Assembly: GCA_964393605.1 (NCBI GenBank)
Contig: CAYMUL010000003.1
Span: 1 to 64,000, forward strand
Source of the DNA: CAYMUL01 sp964393605
GTDB taxonomy: Bacteria > Bacteroidota > Ignavibacteria > Ignavibacteriales > Ignavibacteriaceae
Length of the DNA: 64,000 nt
Reading direction: 5' to 3'
Below, in pieces: positions 7,549-16,076 of this stretch. A program made the translations under genes and the position numbers. How positions within the stretch are numbered: position 1 is the first letter of the stretch; each line of letters opens with the position of its first letter. Under the pieces are notes generated by a model. It did no database searches and had not been told where the DNA came from. It saw nothing but the letters and a program-made list of their open reading frames with translations.

Positions 7549-9366
7549 ATGGACTTTATTTATAAACTTTTTCCTTATAATTCCCTATTTCAATTTGATG
7601 GAAATACACTAACTGCTTGGTGGGTTTTTTTGACAGTGAGTATTTTTTTACTTTATGTTACAAAACTCTTTAAAGTAACGCGAATACTTAGGAAGAAGTT
7701 GGAAGCAGTTTCGAATAACTTTTCGGAAGACCTAATCAATACAGATGAAACCTTTTCACAAGTTTGGAAAGACTATCAAGCTTCATTTATTGATTTCAAT
7801 GGTGGAAGAAAAACAGACGAATTATCCTATGATTACTTCAGTGAAATGAATCTGTTATCTGTTAGTACCAATCTTAAACTTATAAATTCAATTCCTGCGA
7901 CACTGGTTGGATTCGGAATCTTAGGCACTTTCGTTGGTTTAACCTATGGTATATCTAACTTCCAAACAAATTCTGCATCTCAGATAAAAAACAGTATTGA
8001 AACACTTCTTTCAGGTATGGGAACTGCTTTTGTTTCCTCGATTTACGGGATGCTACTTTCATTGATATTTGTATTTCTTGAAAAAGTGCAGTTAAATTCG
8101 CTACACAATTCGATTCATCAGTTTTGCTATAAACTAGATAAGACATTTAAAATTACCAAAGAAGATCAACGAATTATTGAATTAAAAGGCCAAGAACGAT
8201 TAATAAAAGAATATTTCATTCACTTAGATGAAAAAGGAAATGAAGTAAAACCAGGTAATATTTTTAGAGATATGTTCAACGAGGCCAGGAAACAATCGGT
8301 TGCTTTACAATCATTTTCCACTGATCTTGCAAACCTCATAGAAGCCGGGTTTGAAAAAATACTAAACGATCCTGACCGAGGTGTAGTGCACGAATTACAA
8401 TCCTTGAAAAAGGAAATCATTATCCTTGGTGCAAAACTGCAAGATCCAGCAGCAGAAATGACCCAACATGTTGTGAAGGAGCTTGAAACAGCGATGGCAA
8501 AGATGATTGAGGAATTTAAAATTTCTATGAGTGGGACAACAAAATCAGAATTAGAAAACCTAACATCATTGTTGGGACAAGCAGGTAGTTCACTAACTGG
8601 TTTTCCTGACAAGCTGGAATTAATGACTGAAAATCTAAATGCAAACTTCAAGGATTTGCAAGAAGTCGTTCAGAAAATTTCTATGAATACACTCCTCCAA
8701 TCTGAACAGTCCACAGAAAAAATGCGAATACAGATTGAGGAGATGAGTAACATTTTAAAGGAAAGAGTCGGTAGCCTACAAGCTGGACAAGAAGTATTAA
8801 TTGGTAAACAAACTGAAAATTTACAAGTATCCGAAAAATTTCTGAACTCATTCAATGACAGTATCAAACGATTAGATGTACTATCAGATCAAATCAACGA
8901 GACTATATCTAATTTTAGTAAAGTTCCATCTGAACTGAATTCAGTAGCAATGCATCTAAAAAATATATCTGCAGATGTATTAGAATCCTCGAACAAATTT
9001 AAGCATGCCCAACTCAAATTTTCAGAGGAGTCAAATAAGTTTTTGGAGAACAATTTAGCAACTATCGAGAAAATTCAGAACTCATTAAAACAAGCGCAGG
9101 AACTGTCGACTCAATATTCGGAAAAATTTGAAATTATCGAAAAAGGTCTTCAAGGAATTTTCGAACAAATAAACATTGGGCTTGAAGAATACAGTACTAC
9201 AGTTGGTGAAAGTGTAGAGACTTTTCTAGGAAAATACACAGAAGCATTAACGAATACTGCTTCAGCATTGTCAAATACAGCAAATACTCAAAAAAATATC
9301 CAAGCAGAACTCTTATATGAACTGACTGAGCAGCTTGATAAAATCAATCGAAACTTTAGTTCATAA
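7549..9366 (+). CDS. zorA: ZorA: MotA/TolQ/ExbB-type stator with long coiled-coil tail (type I Zorya)
   Basis: Inner-membrane channel subunit of the Zorya anti-phage system. In this family five ZorA and two ZorB subunits form an ion-driven rotary motor. Transmembrane helices are visible at about 22-41, 111-133 ('PATLVGFGILGTFVGLTYGI') and 152-176 ('GMGTAFVSSIYGMLLSLIFVF'); the last two form the MotA/TolQ/ExbB core. From about residue 200 to the end (605) the sequence is charged, helical and Leu/Ile-periodic with almost no proline. It matches the cytoplasmic tail that passes the infection signal to the soluble effectors. The tail is shorter than in the longest ZorA proteins known. The stop overlaps the zorB start (TAATG), so the two are translationally coupled. 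Assignment rests on the full four-gene context as well as the fold. Confidence 0.92.
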   Translation: MDFIYKLFPYNSLFQFDGNTLTAWWVFLTVSIFLLYVTKLFKVTRILRKKLEAVSNNFSEDLINTDETFSQVWKDYQASFIDFNGGRKTDELSYDYFSEMNLLSVSTNLKLINSIPATLVGFGILGTFVGLTYGISNFQTNSASQIKNSIETLLSGMGTAFVSSIYGMLLSLIFVFLEKVQLNSLHNSIHQFCYKLDKTFKITKEDQRIIELKGQERLIKEYFIHLDEKGNEVKPGNIFRDMFNEARKQSVALQSFSTDLANLIEAGFEKILNDPDRGVVHELQSLKKEIIILGAKLQDPAAEMTQHVVKELETAMAKMIEEFKISMSGTTKSELENLTSLLGQAGSSLTGFPDKLELMTENLNANFKDLQEVVQKISMNTLLQSEQSTEKMRIQIEEMSNILKERVGSLQAGQEVLIGKQTENLQVSEKFLNSFNDSIKRLDVLSDQINETISNFSKVPSELNSVAMHLKNISADVLESSNKFKHAQLKFSEESNKFLENNLATIEKIQNSLKQAQELSTQYSEKFEIIEKGLQGIFEQINIGLEEYSTTVGESVETFLGKYTEALTNTASALSNTANTQKNIQAELLYELTEQLDKINRNFSS

Positions 9367-10067
9367 TGAAACGCAATGGCAATACATTTCATGAAAATGA
9401 ACCGCAAAACCCATTTGCACTTTCAATTGGTGATTTAATGGCTGCACTTCTTTTAATTTTTATTCTTTTACTTGCATCGACACTCCTGAGGTTGCAGGAT
9501 GAATTTGAAAATAAAACTCAAATTGCGGAGAGATATACTGCTATAAAAGAAGACATCTACAAAGAATTAATGATTGAGTTCAAGGATGATTTAGAAAGAT
9601 GGAACGCCCAGATAGACCCGAATGAACTCATTTTTAGATTCAGAGAACCAGATATATTGTTTGGGATCAACCAATACAATATAAAACCAAAATTTGCATC
9701 AATCCTTAAGGAGTTCTTCCCTCGATATATCAGCGTTTTGTCCAAACCTGAGTTCAAAGAAAATATCGAAGAAATTCGAATAGAAGGACACACCGACAAC
9801 AGTGGTTCTTATTTTCACAATATGGAACTCTCTCAAAATAGAACTAGAAGTGTACTGACATATGTTTTGGAAAATACTTTAGAGCAAGAGCATGATAAAG
9901 AATGGGTAAAATTGAATTTAACAGCAAATGGACTTTCATACAGCAGACCTATCGCGGACAATAAAATAGAACTAGGACGGAGTTTGAATAGGCGGGTTGA
10001 ATTTAGGATAAGAACGAATGCAGAAAAGCAAATTGACGAAATCTTAAAGGTTAAAATGAATGATTAG
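9366..10067 (+). CDS. zorB: ZorB: MotB/OmpA-type peptidoglycan-binding stator subunit
   Basis: Partner of ZorA. One N-terminal membrane helix (about 17-40) carries the expected proton-binding acid, Asp23, in 'ALSIGDLMAALLLIFILLL'. The periplasmic C-terminal OmpA/MotB-like domain has the peptidoglycan-binding signature 'EGHTDNSGS' (140-148), then 'ELSQNRTRSVLTYVL' and 'GRSLNRRVEFRI' (204-215). Length 233 is normal for ZorB. The gene overlaps zorA by one base at its start and zorC by eight at its end, as expected of a tight operon whose products work at fixed ratio. MotB or a generic OmpA protein is excluded by the neighbours: no flagellar or Tol genes lie nearby, and zorC and zorD follow. Confidence 0.93.
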   Translation: MKRNGNTFHENEPQNPFALSIGDLMAALLLIFILLLASTLLRLQDEFENKTQIAERYTAIKEDIYKELMIEFKDDLERWNAQIDPNELIFRFREPDILFGINQYNIKPKFASILKEFFPRYISVLSKPEFKENIEEIRIEGHTDNSGSYFHNMELSQNRTRSVLTYVLENTLEQEHDKEWVKLNLTANGLSYSRPIADNKIELGRSLNRRVEFRIRTNAEKQIDEILKVKMND

Positions 10068-11505
10068 CGTGAATCACATATTGCAATTTAACTTTTCACC
10101 TTCAACATTTTCTTATAGGGCTAATAAAATTTTATCTAGGCAACTCATTAATAATTTCCAAGCACAAATCTCAGAACTGAATGCCATAACAGAGCACCAT
10201 AAAAAACCTCCAATAGATCCAAAACCAACTAAAGGAATCAGGGAAGTTTATCTTAAATTTATTAAAAAAAGTAGGTTGACTGAAAACTTCGAAAGCGAAT
10301 TCGATAAACGCGAAATAAGAGTGTTATCTTTCTCCTTAACGTATAAGGTTGAAAATGAAAGATCAATTTTTGAGAACCCAAATTATCTTAAAGCATGTTT
10401 AAAAATTTTCAATACAAATTGGAGAGATTCATTCATTTCTGGTTTACTTGATTGTTACCTATCAAATTGGAACAGTCAATGTAAAGAGTCAATCAATGCT
10501 TTATCCGGTTTTTTGATAACGAAAATTACAGAATATGAGGGTTCAAAGAGTTTATTGTTAAATTTAAAAGAAAAAGCTAAATTTTTCGAAAAGGAAAAGG
10601 GCGATTTAGATCTTGGTTATACATTGGCTATCAAGGGGGAACTTCTTTCAAGCGCTACAAAATATTTGTTGTTGCCTGATAATTGGATAACTTATCAATT
10701 TTTCTTGGGGGTTATAACCGGCTTTTTTGAAAAAACAAAATCGCATCTTGAAGATGTATTAGATGATATCGTGAAAACCCTTGAACTACATAGCAATGAT
10801 ACAAAAGCAACAAAATCTAATAAATTAATCATTAGTAAGATGATTAATCACTCTATTCATTCCAACGATACATTGCAGAATAAAGTAAAAGATATTGCTT
10901 TTAGATTGGTAGGAGATCCTGGAATTAACTCTGTTTGGAGACCATTCGAAGATGCGACTCAAACTGAATGTACAATAATATACATGGCGAGAAAGATATT
11001 AAATGAATGGGTCACACGCCAATTTATAAGTGTTTTTTTTGAAAAGTGCATCAACGATAGCAGGCGAAAAAATTTTTGGCTTCAATACAGCAAAAAAATT
11101 AGTTCATTTAAAGTTTTTGGTCCAAGACATATTAAACGAATATTAAAATTAGATCAAAGAATATCCGAATTTGTAGATGTTCGTTTTCATTCAGTTAACA
11201 GCAATAGGGATACCTCTGCGTTTATGTTTTTGATTGATAATTATAAAATGATTGAATTTAGCGATCCAGGTTTTGCTTTTTATGCCTACAAAATATCAAA
11301 TATAAACGCACCAGCATTTGATTCAGAATATGTAAACTCAATCAGTTCTTTTATTAATGGACGTATGCCTCCATTGGTTCGAAACCAAGGACATATTTTT
11401 TATGATTACACCGATGAAGGAAAACTAAGTCACGCTGACACAACTTTCACATGGGAGCGCAAATTTCAGCAATGGCTTACAAAAAAAGCTGGAATAAATG
11501 TTTAA
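10060..11505 (+). CDS. zorC: ZorC: type I Zorya cytosolic component (EH_Signature-like protein)
   Basis: A 481-residue soluble protein with no signal peptide or membrane helix, placed between zorB and zorD exactly as in type I Zorya operons. The C-terminus has the acidic/His/aromatic pattern expected of the EH_Signature family ('YDYTDEGKLSHADTTF' then 'WERKFQQWL'). The family's ZorC binds DNA and helps recruit or load ZorD once the ZorAB motor is triggered. The rest of the sequence is divergent and I can see no catalytic motif. Its start overlaps zorB by 8 bases and its end overlaps zorD by 8 bases. Assignment relies on the C-terminal pattern and synteny, and is weaker from sequence alone than for zorA, zorB or zorD. 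Confidence 0.82.
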   Translation: MISVNHILQFNFSPSTFSYRANKILSRQLINNFQAQISELNAITEHHKKPPIDPKPTKGIREVYLKFIKKSRLTENFESEFDKREIRVLSFSLTYKVENERSIFENPNYLKACLKIFNTNWRDSFISGLLDCYLSNWNSQCKESINALSGFLITKITEYEGSKSLLLNLKEKAKFFEKEKGDLDLGYTLAIKGELLSSATKYLLLPDNWITYQFFLGVITGFFEKTKSHLEDVLDDIVKTLELHSNDTKATKSNKLIISKMINHSIHSNDTLQNKVKDIAFRLVGDPGINSVWRPFEDATQTECTIIYMARKILNEWVTRQFISVFFEKCINDSRRKNFWLQYSKKISSFKVFGPRHIKRILKLDQRISEFVDVRFHSVNSNRDTSAFMFLIDNYKMIEFSDPGFAFYAYKISNINAPAFDSEYVNSISSFINGRMPPLVRNQGHIFYDYTDEGKLSHADTTFTWERKFQQWLTKKAGINV

Positions 11506-14500
11506 CTGGAAATACGATAATAGATTTTTCTTCTCATTGCATTCAAAAGATGGGAAGAAGATTCCTTTCTCAGATTGGATTAATTTTCAAACAGAATATC
11601 TTTCACAATTATCCATCATTCAAGAAAGGATTGAAAATGGCTTCGCAGTTATACATGAATCATTCGTCGAAATTGAAACCGAGGACATCCTGTCACTTGA
11701 TGATATCGATAAACTTATCTTAGGTCTTCCGGATGAATACCCATTTACTATTTACATTGAATCTGAAGGGATTTTAAGTCAAGGGAATTTTAAATTTAGG
11801 TACGGTTTTTTTGATTTCGCTCCGAACGGAAACAGGTTATTTCTAAAGCGTGAGGGTGTTATTTTAGAAGGTGATGAGATAAAATATTTGCTTTCATCCA
11901 AACAAGTAAAGGTTCTCGATGCTATTGAGAATTTCAATTCTCTTCCTGCATCAGCAAGAACTTTTCGAAATAATTTATCCTGCTTTGCAGATATAAAAGC
12001 TCTTTCAGATGATATTGCGATACTTTTAGATAGCTTTTTACAAAGTCAGAATGTTTTGCATCCTGACAGAATTAAAATTGATGTTGCTTTTCAGAACGAA
12101 ATTCTAGAACTAAAGCCACAGATTAATACTCTTAAGCAAGAATCGCTCGATAATGCGTTTGATTTGAGTCCGACTATTAAACCAATTTACAATGTTATTG
12201 ATGAAAACGGCGTTACAACACGCGTTATTATTGATGATTTGCAGAAGAAAGAATTATTTAAGGTAAAGCAAAACAGAAAAGTAATAGATAAAATTAAAAT
12301 TGAAGATTTAGTCTCAAATCCTGAAAATTACTTTGACGATAACATCGTCGATTTAGCATATTTTAGTCAAAGAGTTCGAGAAATTGGTGTTTACAAACCT
12401 AAATTTTATCCTTTCGTTTGCCCATATAAATCTGAATGGATACCAGGATTCGTTATAAAGGATAAGATAAGTGGTGATAAAAAAATATATTTTAAAACAA
12501 AAATAGAATTAGCCGAATTTGATGCGGAAAGAAAATTGGCTATAAATGAAGGCAAAAGTCATTTCTTTTATAAGAATGAGCAGGTGTCACTAGAAGATGC
12601 CGAAAAGATACTATTAATTGCCACAAAACAATTTGAAAACACTAAAGTATCAGCTGTACAAGAATTATCGACGACCACTGAGCAAGTATTAATAATTAAA
12701 GAAAATGCAGACCTATTAGAGTACATAGAAAATGATCGAAAACCTGACTTCTTAAAACTCAGTTTTTTCAATATCGAAAACCTCTCTCCGAAAATTGAAT
12801 TAAAAAAACATCAGATTGAAGGGATTGCTTGGTTGCAGACTTTGTTCTTCGAAAATCTCAATGGCTGTTTATTGGCGGATGATATGGGGCTCGGAAAAAC
12901 ACTCCAACTTCTTTACTTCATTGAATGGCATGTACAAAAAATTAACACAGAAAAACCGTATTTAATTGTTGCACCTGTATCTTTATTAGAAAATTGGGAA
13001 AATGAATACAATCGGTTTTTTAGTCCTACGAATATAAAAATGAAGTTACTCAATGTGGTGACGAATATTGGTCATGACTTTTCAAGAAGTGATGTTTCAG
13101 AATTACAACGCAAACAGATTATTTTAACAAATTATGAAGCACTAAGATCGTATCAGATGAATCTTTGTGCAGTTGATTACGCAATTGTTGTTCTAGATGA
13201 AGCACAAAAGATAAAAACACCAGGGACCTTAGTTACTAATGTTTCTAAGGCCCTCAAAGCAGATTTTAAAATCGCTATGACAGGTACTCCAGTTGAAAAC
13301 ACTTTAGTTGATTTATGGTGTATCATGGATTTTTCTGTTCCCGGCTTATTGGGAAACGCCAAAGATTTTGCAAAAACTTTTCAAAAACCCTTAAGTAAAG
13401 AAGATACCGATATCATTAATTTGGGGGAACAACTCAGGAGTCAGATTGGAGTATTTATTAAAAGACGGTTAAAAAAAGATATAGCCAATGACTTACCTAA
13501 AAAACATCAGAAAATTTTAAAACGAGAAATGCCAAATATTCAGGCTAATAGATATGCTAGTGAAATTGAATTAGCAAAAAGCGAAGAAAAAAAAGGTGTA
13601 GAACAGCGCAATCAGATACTAAAATTACTCTGGGCTATTCGTGATATTTCAGATCATCCATTTTTAGTTGACAGCCAAGTTAATCTATACACTTCTACTG
13701 AATTAATATCAAGTTCAGCAAAACTTCAATTATTGTTAGAGATTCTATCTGAAATTCAGAATAAGTCTGAGAAAGCTATCATATTTTCCGATCGAAAAGA
13801 AACTCAAAAGATGATTCAAAAAGTCATTTTTGAAACTTTCAATATTCCACCTCCATCAATAATTAATGGTGATACACCTCCAACCAAGCAAAAAGAAAAT
13901 AGTAGCAAATTATCAAGACAACAAACAATTGATCGATTCCAAAGTGTGGGTGGATTTAACGTGCTAATTATGTCGCAACTGGCTGCAGGTGTTGGATTAA
14001 ATGTGGTTGAAGCAAATCATGTTATCCATTACTCACGACATTGGAATCCAGCAAAGGAAGAGCAGTCTACTGATCGAGCTTACAGAATTGGTCAACAGCG
14101 AGAGGTTACTGTATACTATCCCATGGCAGTTTTTCCAGATAGTTTTCGTAACGAAAATGGTGAACATCAGAAATCGTTCGACGAAATTTTGGACGATTTA
14201 TTATCGCGAAAAAAATCTCTAGCATCAAGTACATTATTCCCATCCGAACAATGTGAAGTTAGCCCGGACGAAATTTATAGTGATGTATTTAACTCCTCAA
14301 CCACCCACAGCCCATACAGACCATTATTGCTTCATGAGATAGAGAAGTTGAATCCGAGACTTTTTGAAGCATACGTCGCTGCCCTTTTCTCAAAACAAGG
14401 TTTCCAAGTTTATCTTACTCCTTTTGCAAATGACAAGGGGGTTGATGTTGTTGCTTTGCGCTCTGGAGGCAATTTTTTAATTCAAGCAAAGCAGAGCCAA

Positions 14501-14749
14501 TCTCTTATTAGCAATGATGCCATACAGGAAGTAGTTACAGCAAAACCTTACTATGAAAACAATTTCAGTGAAGAATTTAAATTATTAGTTTTGACAAATA
14601 ACTACTTCGGGACATCTGCACTAACACTTTCACGAATGAATCTAGTGGAGGCTGTTGACAAAATAAAACTGAAAAAATTAATAGTTTCCTTTCCTGTAAC
14701 GATTCAAGATGTAAATCGATGCGAATCACAGAGGTTGCAGCGGATATAA
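11498..14749 (+). CDS. zorD: ZorD: SNF2-family helicase with C-terminal Mrr-like nuclease domain
   Basis: Effector of type I Zorya, thought to degrade phage DNA near the injection site. Residues 1 to about 430 form the family's N-terminal region. The SNF2 ATPase core then shows 'DDMGLGKT' (461-468), Walker B 'DEAQ' (567-570), 'MTGTPVENTLVDLW', and the C-terminal lobe motifs 'QLAAGVGLNVVEANHVIHYS' and 'DRAYRIGQQREV'. After about 940 comes an Mrr-type restriction-endonuclease fold: 'NPRLFEAYVAALFSKQGF', then 'DKGVDVVAL' with Asp983, then 'IQAKQSQ' with Lys998. Together these form the D...QxK catalytic pattern. Total length of 1083 is typical of ZorD. All key ATPase and nuclease residues look intact, so the protein should be active. 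The start overlaps zorC by 8 bases. Confidence 0.93.
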   Translation: MFNWKYDNRFFFSLHSKDGKKIPFSDWINFQTEYLSQLSIIQERIENGFAVIHESFVEIETEDILSLDDIDKLILGLPDEYPFTIYIESEGILSQGNFKFRYGFFDFAPNGNRLFLKREGVILEGDEIKYLLSSKQVKVLDAIENFNSLPASARTFRNNLSCFADIKALSDDIAILLDSFLQSQNVLHPDRIKIDVAFQNEILELKPQINTLKQESLDNAFDLSPTIKPIYNVIDENGVTTRVIIDDLQKKELFKVKQNRKVIDKIKIEDLVSNPENYFDDNIVDLAYFSQRVREIGVYKPKFYPFVCPYKSEWIPGFVIKDKISGDKKIYFKTKIELAEFDAERKLAINEGKSHFFYKNEQVSLEDAEKILLIATKQFENTKVSAVQELSTTTEQVLIIKENADLLEYIENDRKPDFLKLSFFNIENLSPKIELKKHQIEGIAWLQTLFFENLNGCLLADDMGLGKTLQLLYFIEWHVQKINTEKPYLIVAPVSLLENWENEYNRFFSPTNIKMKLLNVVTNIGHDFSRSDVSELQRKQIILTNYEALRSYQMNLCAVDYAIVVLDEAQKIKTPGTLVTNVSKALKADFKIAMTGTPVENTLVDLWCIMDFSVPGLLGNAKDFAKTFQKPLSKEDTDIINLGEQLRSQIGVFIKRRLKKDIANDLPKKHQKILKREMPNIQANRYASEIELAKSEEKKGVEQRNQILKLLWAIRDISDHPFLVDSQVNLYTSTELISSSAKLQLLLEILSEIQNKSEKAIIFSDRKETQKMIQKVIFETFNIPPPSIINGDTPPTKQKENSSKLSRQQTIDRFQSVGGFNVLIMSQLAAGVGLNVVEANHVIHYSRHWNPAKEEQSTDRAYRIGQQREVTVYYPMAVFPDSFRNENGEHQKSFDEILDDLLSRKKSLASSTLFPSEQCEVSPDEIYSDVFNSSTTHSPYRPLLLHEIEKLNPRLFEAYVAALFSKQGFQVYLTPFANDKGVDVVALRSGGNFLIQAKQSQSLISNDAIQEVVTAKPYYENNFSEEFKLLVLTNNYFGTSALTLSRMNLVEAVDKIKLKKLIVSFPVTIQDVNRCESQRLQRI

Positions 14750-14764
14750 AATTATATTTACAAC

Positions 14765-15658
14765 ATGAACGCAATAAAAAATAAAGAAACAAAAATATCT
14801 ATCCGCTTCTTCGATGATCGGGAAGTTCGAGCTGTTTGGGATGAACCAAACGCCAAGTGGTGGTTTTCTGTTTTGGATATCATAGCCGTTCTCACTGACC
14901 AAAGTGATTACAATAAAACACGAAATTATTGGAAATATCTTAAAGCCAAATTAAAGAGTGAAAATAGTGAGGTGGTTAGTGTCACTACCCAACTGAAACT
15001 ACTTGCTAACGACGGGAAACGGTATTTGACCGATATGCTCGATTACAACGGCATTATCGCATTGGGAAAACAATTCCCCGGCACGAAAGCAAACCGATTT
15101 ATCGATTGGTTCACATTTAGTAACGAAAGTATTGACGGAAAAAGTAAATCAAAAGCTTATGCACTCTTCGAAAGCTCTTTTATTAATAGCATTGAGGTCG
15201 GTACTGCCAAAGGTTTTCAACAAATACACGCCTATTTGTTTGGTGGCTTGTATGATTTTGCTGGACAGATAAGACAAAAAAACATTTCGAAGAGCGGATT
15301 CAAATTTGCAATCGCGAAATTTCTAACCGAGACTTTACAACAAATTGAACGAATGCCTGAAAATACTTTTGAAGAAATTGTAAATAAGTATGTTGAGATG
15401 AACATCGCTCACCCCTTTATGGAAGGCAACGGCAGAAGTACACGAGTCTGGTTGGATTTGATTTTGAAAAAACGATTGAAGAAATGTGTGGACTGGAGTA
15501 AAATTGGGAAAGTTGATTACATGAAAGCTATGGCGAAAAGTTCTGCAAATAGTAGTATGTTAAAAAAACTCTTGCGAAATGCTCTCACCAATAAAATAGA
15601 TAGTCGTGAATTATTTATGAAAGGAATCGACTACTCATACTACTATGAAGAAAATTGA
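14765..15658 (+). CDS. Bro-N/Fic domain fusion protein, apparent last gene of the Zorya operon
   Basis: Residues 14 to about 115 resemble the Bro-N domain of phage antirepressors ('WWFSVLDIIAVLTD', 'NYWKYLKAKLK', 'TQLKLLANDGKRYLTDMLD'), which usually binds DNA. Residues about 118-297 are a Fic domain with the complete catalytic loop HPFMEGNGRSTR (216-227) and the 'VEVGT..G.QQIH.YLFGGLYDFAG' type core. Fic enzymes usually transfer AMP from ATP to Ser, Thr or Tyr of a target. 'NESIDG' (120-125) lies where some Fic proteins carry the inhibitory (S/T)xxxE(G/N) helix, but it lacks the Ser/Thr and Glu, so autoinhibition is uncertain. The gene starts 15 bases after the zorD stop on the same strand with no terminator between, which implies cotranscription. 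The target is unknown; it could be a regulator, an effector or a separate toxin. Confidence 0.85.
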   Translation: MNAIKNKETKISIRFFDDREVRAVWDEPNAKWWFSVLDIIAVLTDQSDYNKTRNYWKYLKAKLKSENSEVVSVTTQLKLLANDGKRYLTDMLDYNGIIALGKQFPGTKANRFIDWFTFSNESIDGKSKSKAYALFESSFINSIEVGTAKGFQQIHAYLFGGLYDFAGQIRQKNISKSGFKFAIAKFLTETLQQIERMPENTFEEIVNKYVEMNIAHPFMEGNGRSTRVWLDLILKKRLKKCVDWSKIGKVDYMKAMAKSSANSSMLKKLLRNALTNKIDSRELFMKGIDYSYYYEEN

Positions 15659-16076
15659 AAACGAAAATAACCAAACTACTTGCTTAATAATTAAATCAGT
15701 TTTCTGAACGACTGAAGTAACTCACATTGCTTACACTTTTCAAATAAATTCACTACCAATTTTGTAAAATATTTTTTTCTCTCTGAATTTCCTTGTGAAA
15801 AAAGCCACGAAGACTTCAAGACACAAAGAAGTTTTGAATAAACAAACGAATCATAAATTTTTCCTTCGTACCTTAGTGGCAAAAAAAAATTAGTGTGTTA
15901 CATGAATAATTAATTGAATGGTAAAAATTCTGTTGTATCAGCCCTAAACGTTTTCCGGATGAGATATGGAACATCTACGGATAGATAAAGACCAATTGAC
16001 TGGCAGATAAAGTAAAAGATCTTTTTAATTCAAAGATTTGTGCAAACATCTTTCCCGTACAACGCAAGCACTCCCA
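15659..16076. other. Non-coding spacer closing the Zorya island
   Basis: This AT-rich 418-base spacer lies between two convergent genes. No supported coding frame, tRNA or attachment duplication is visible. It contains one dispersed-type inverted repeat (15803-15881, listed separately). Confidence 0.5.
15803..15881. repeat. Dispersed-type inverted repeat ('ccacgaag...cttagtggc')
   Basis: The left arm begins 'AGCCACGAAGACTTCAAGAC' and the right arm is 'CTTCGTACCTTAGTGGC', an imperfect inverted match across about 30 bases. Sequence of this 'cacgaagacaccaaggcacaaag' kind is scattered between genes in many Bacteroidota-Chlorobi genomes. Only one copy is in this window, so repeat status rests on that general resemblance. 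Confidence 0.45.

Noticed and set aside
8220..8651. Minus-strand 143-codon frame within zorA
   Set aside because: It lies opposite a well-supported coiled-coil coding region; its Ser/Phe-rich composition is what antisense reading of such a helix gives.
9366..10067. MotB flagellar stator or Tol/Pal protein instead of ZorB
   Set aside because: No flagellar, Tol or Pal genes are nearby and the adjacent zorC and zorD genes fix the assignment.
14765..15658. RhuM-type virulence protein or plain phage antirepressor
   Set aside because: The N-terminal domain fits that class, but the C-terminal half has a complete Fic catalytic loop, which those proteins lack.
15691..15882. Minus-strand 63-codon frame in the spacer after the Fic gene
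   Set aside because: It overlaps the dispersed-type repeat and has no ribosome binding site or recognisable protein pattern.
7253..15900. Prophage or integrative element carrying the defence island
   Set aside because: No integrase, structural phage gene, transposase or flanking duplication was seen in the window.
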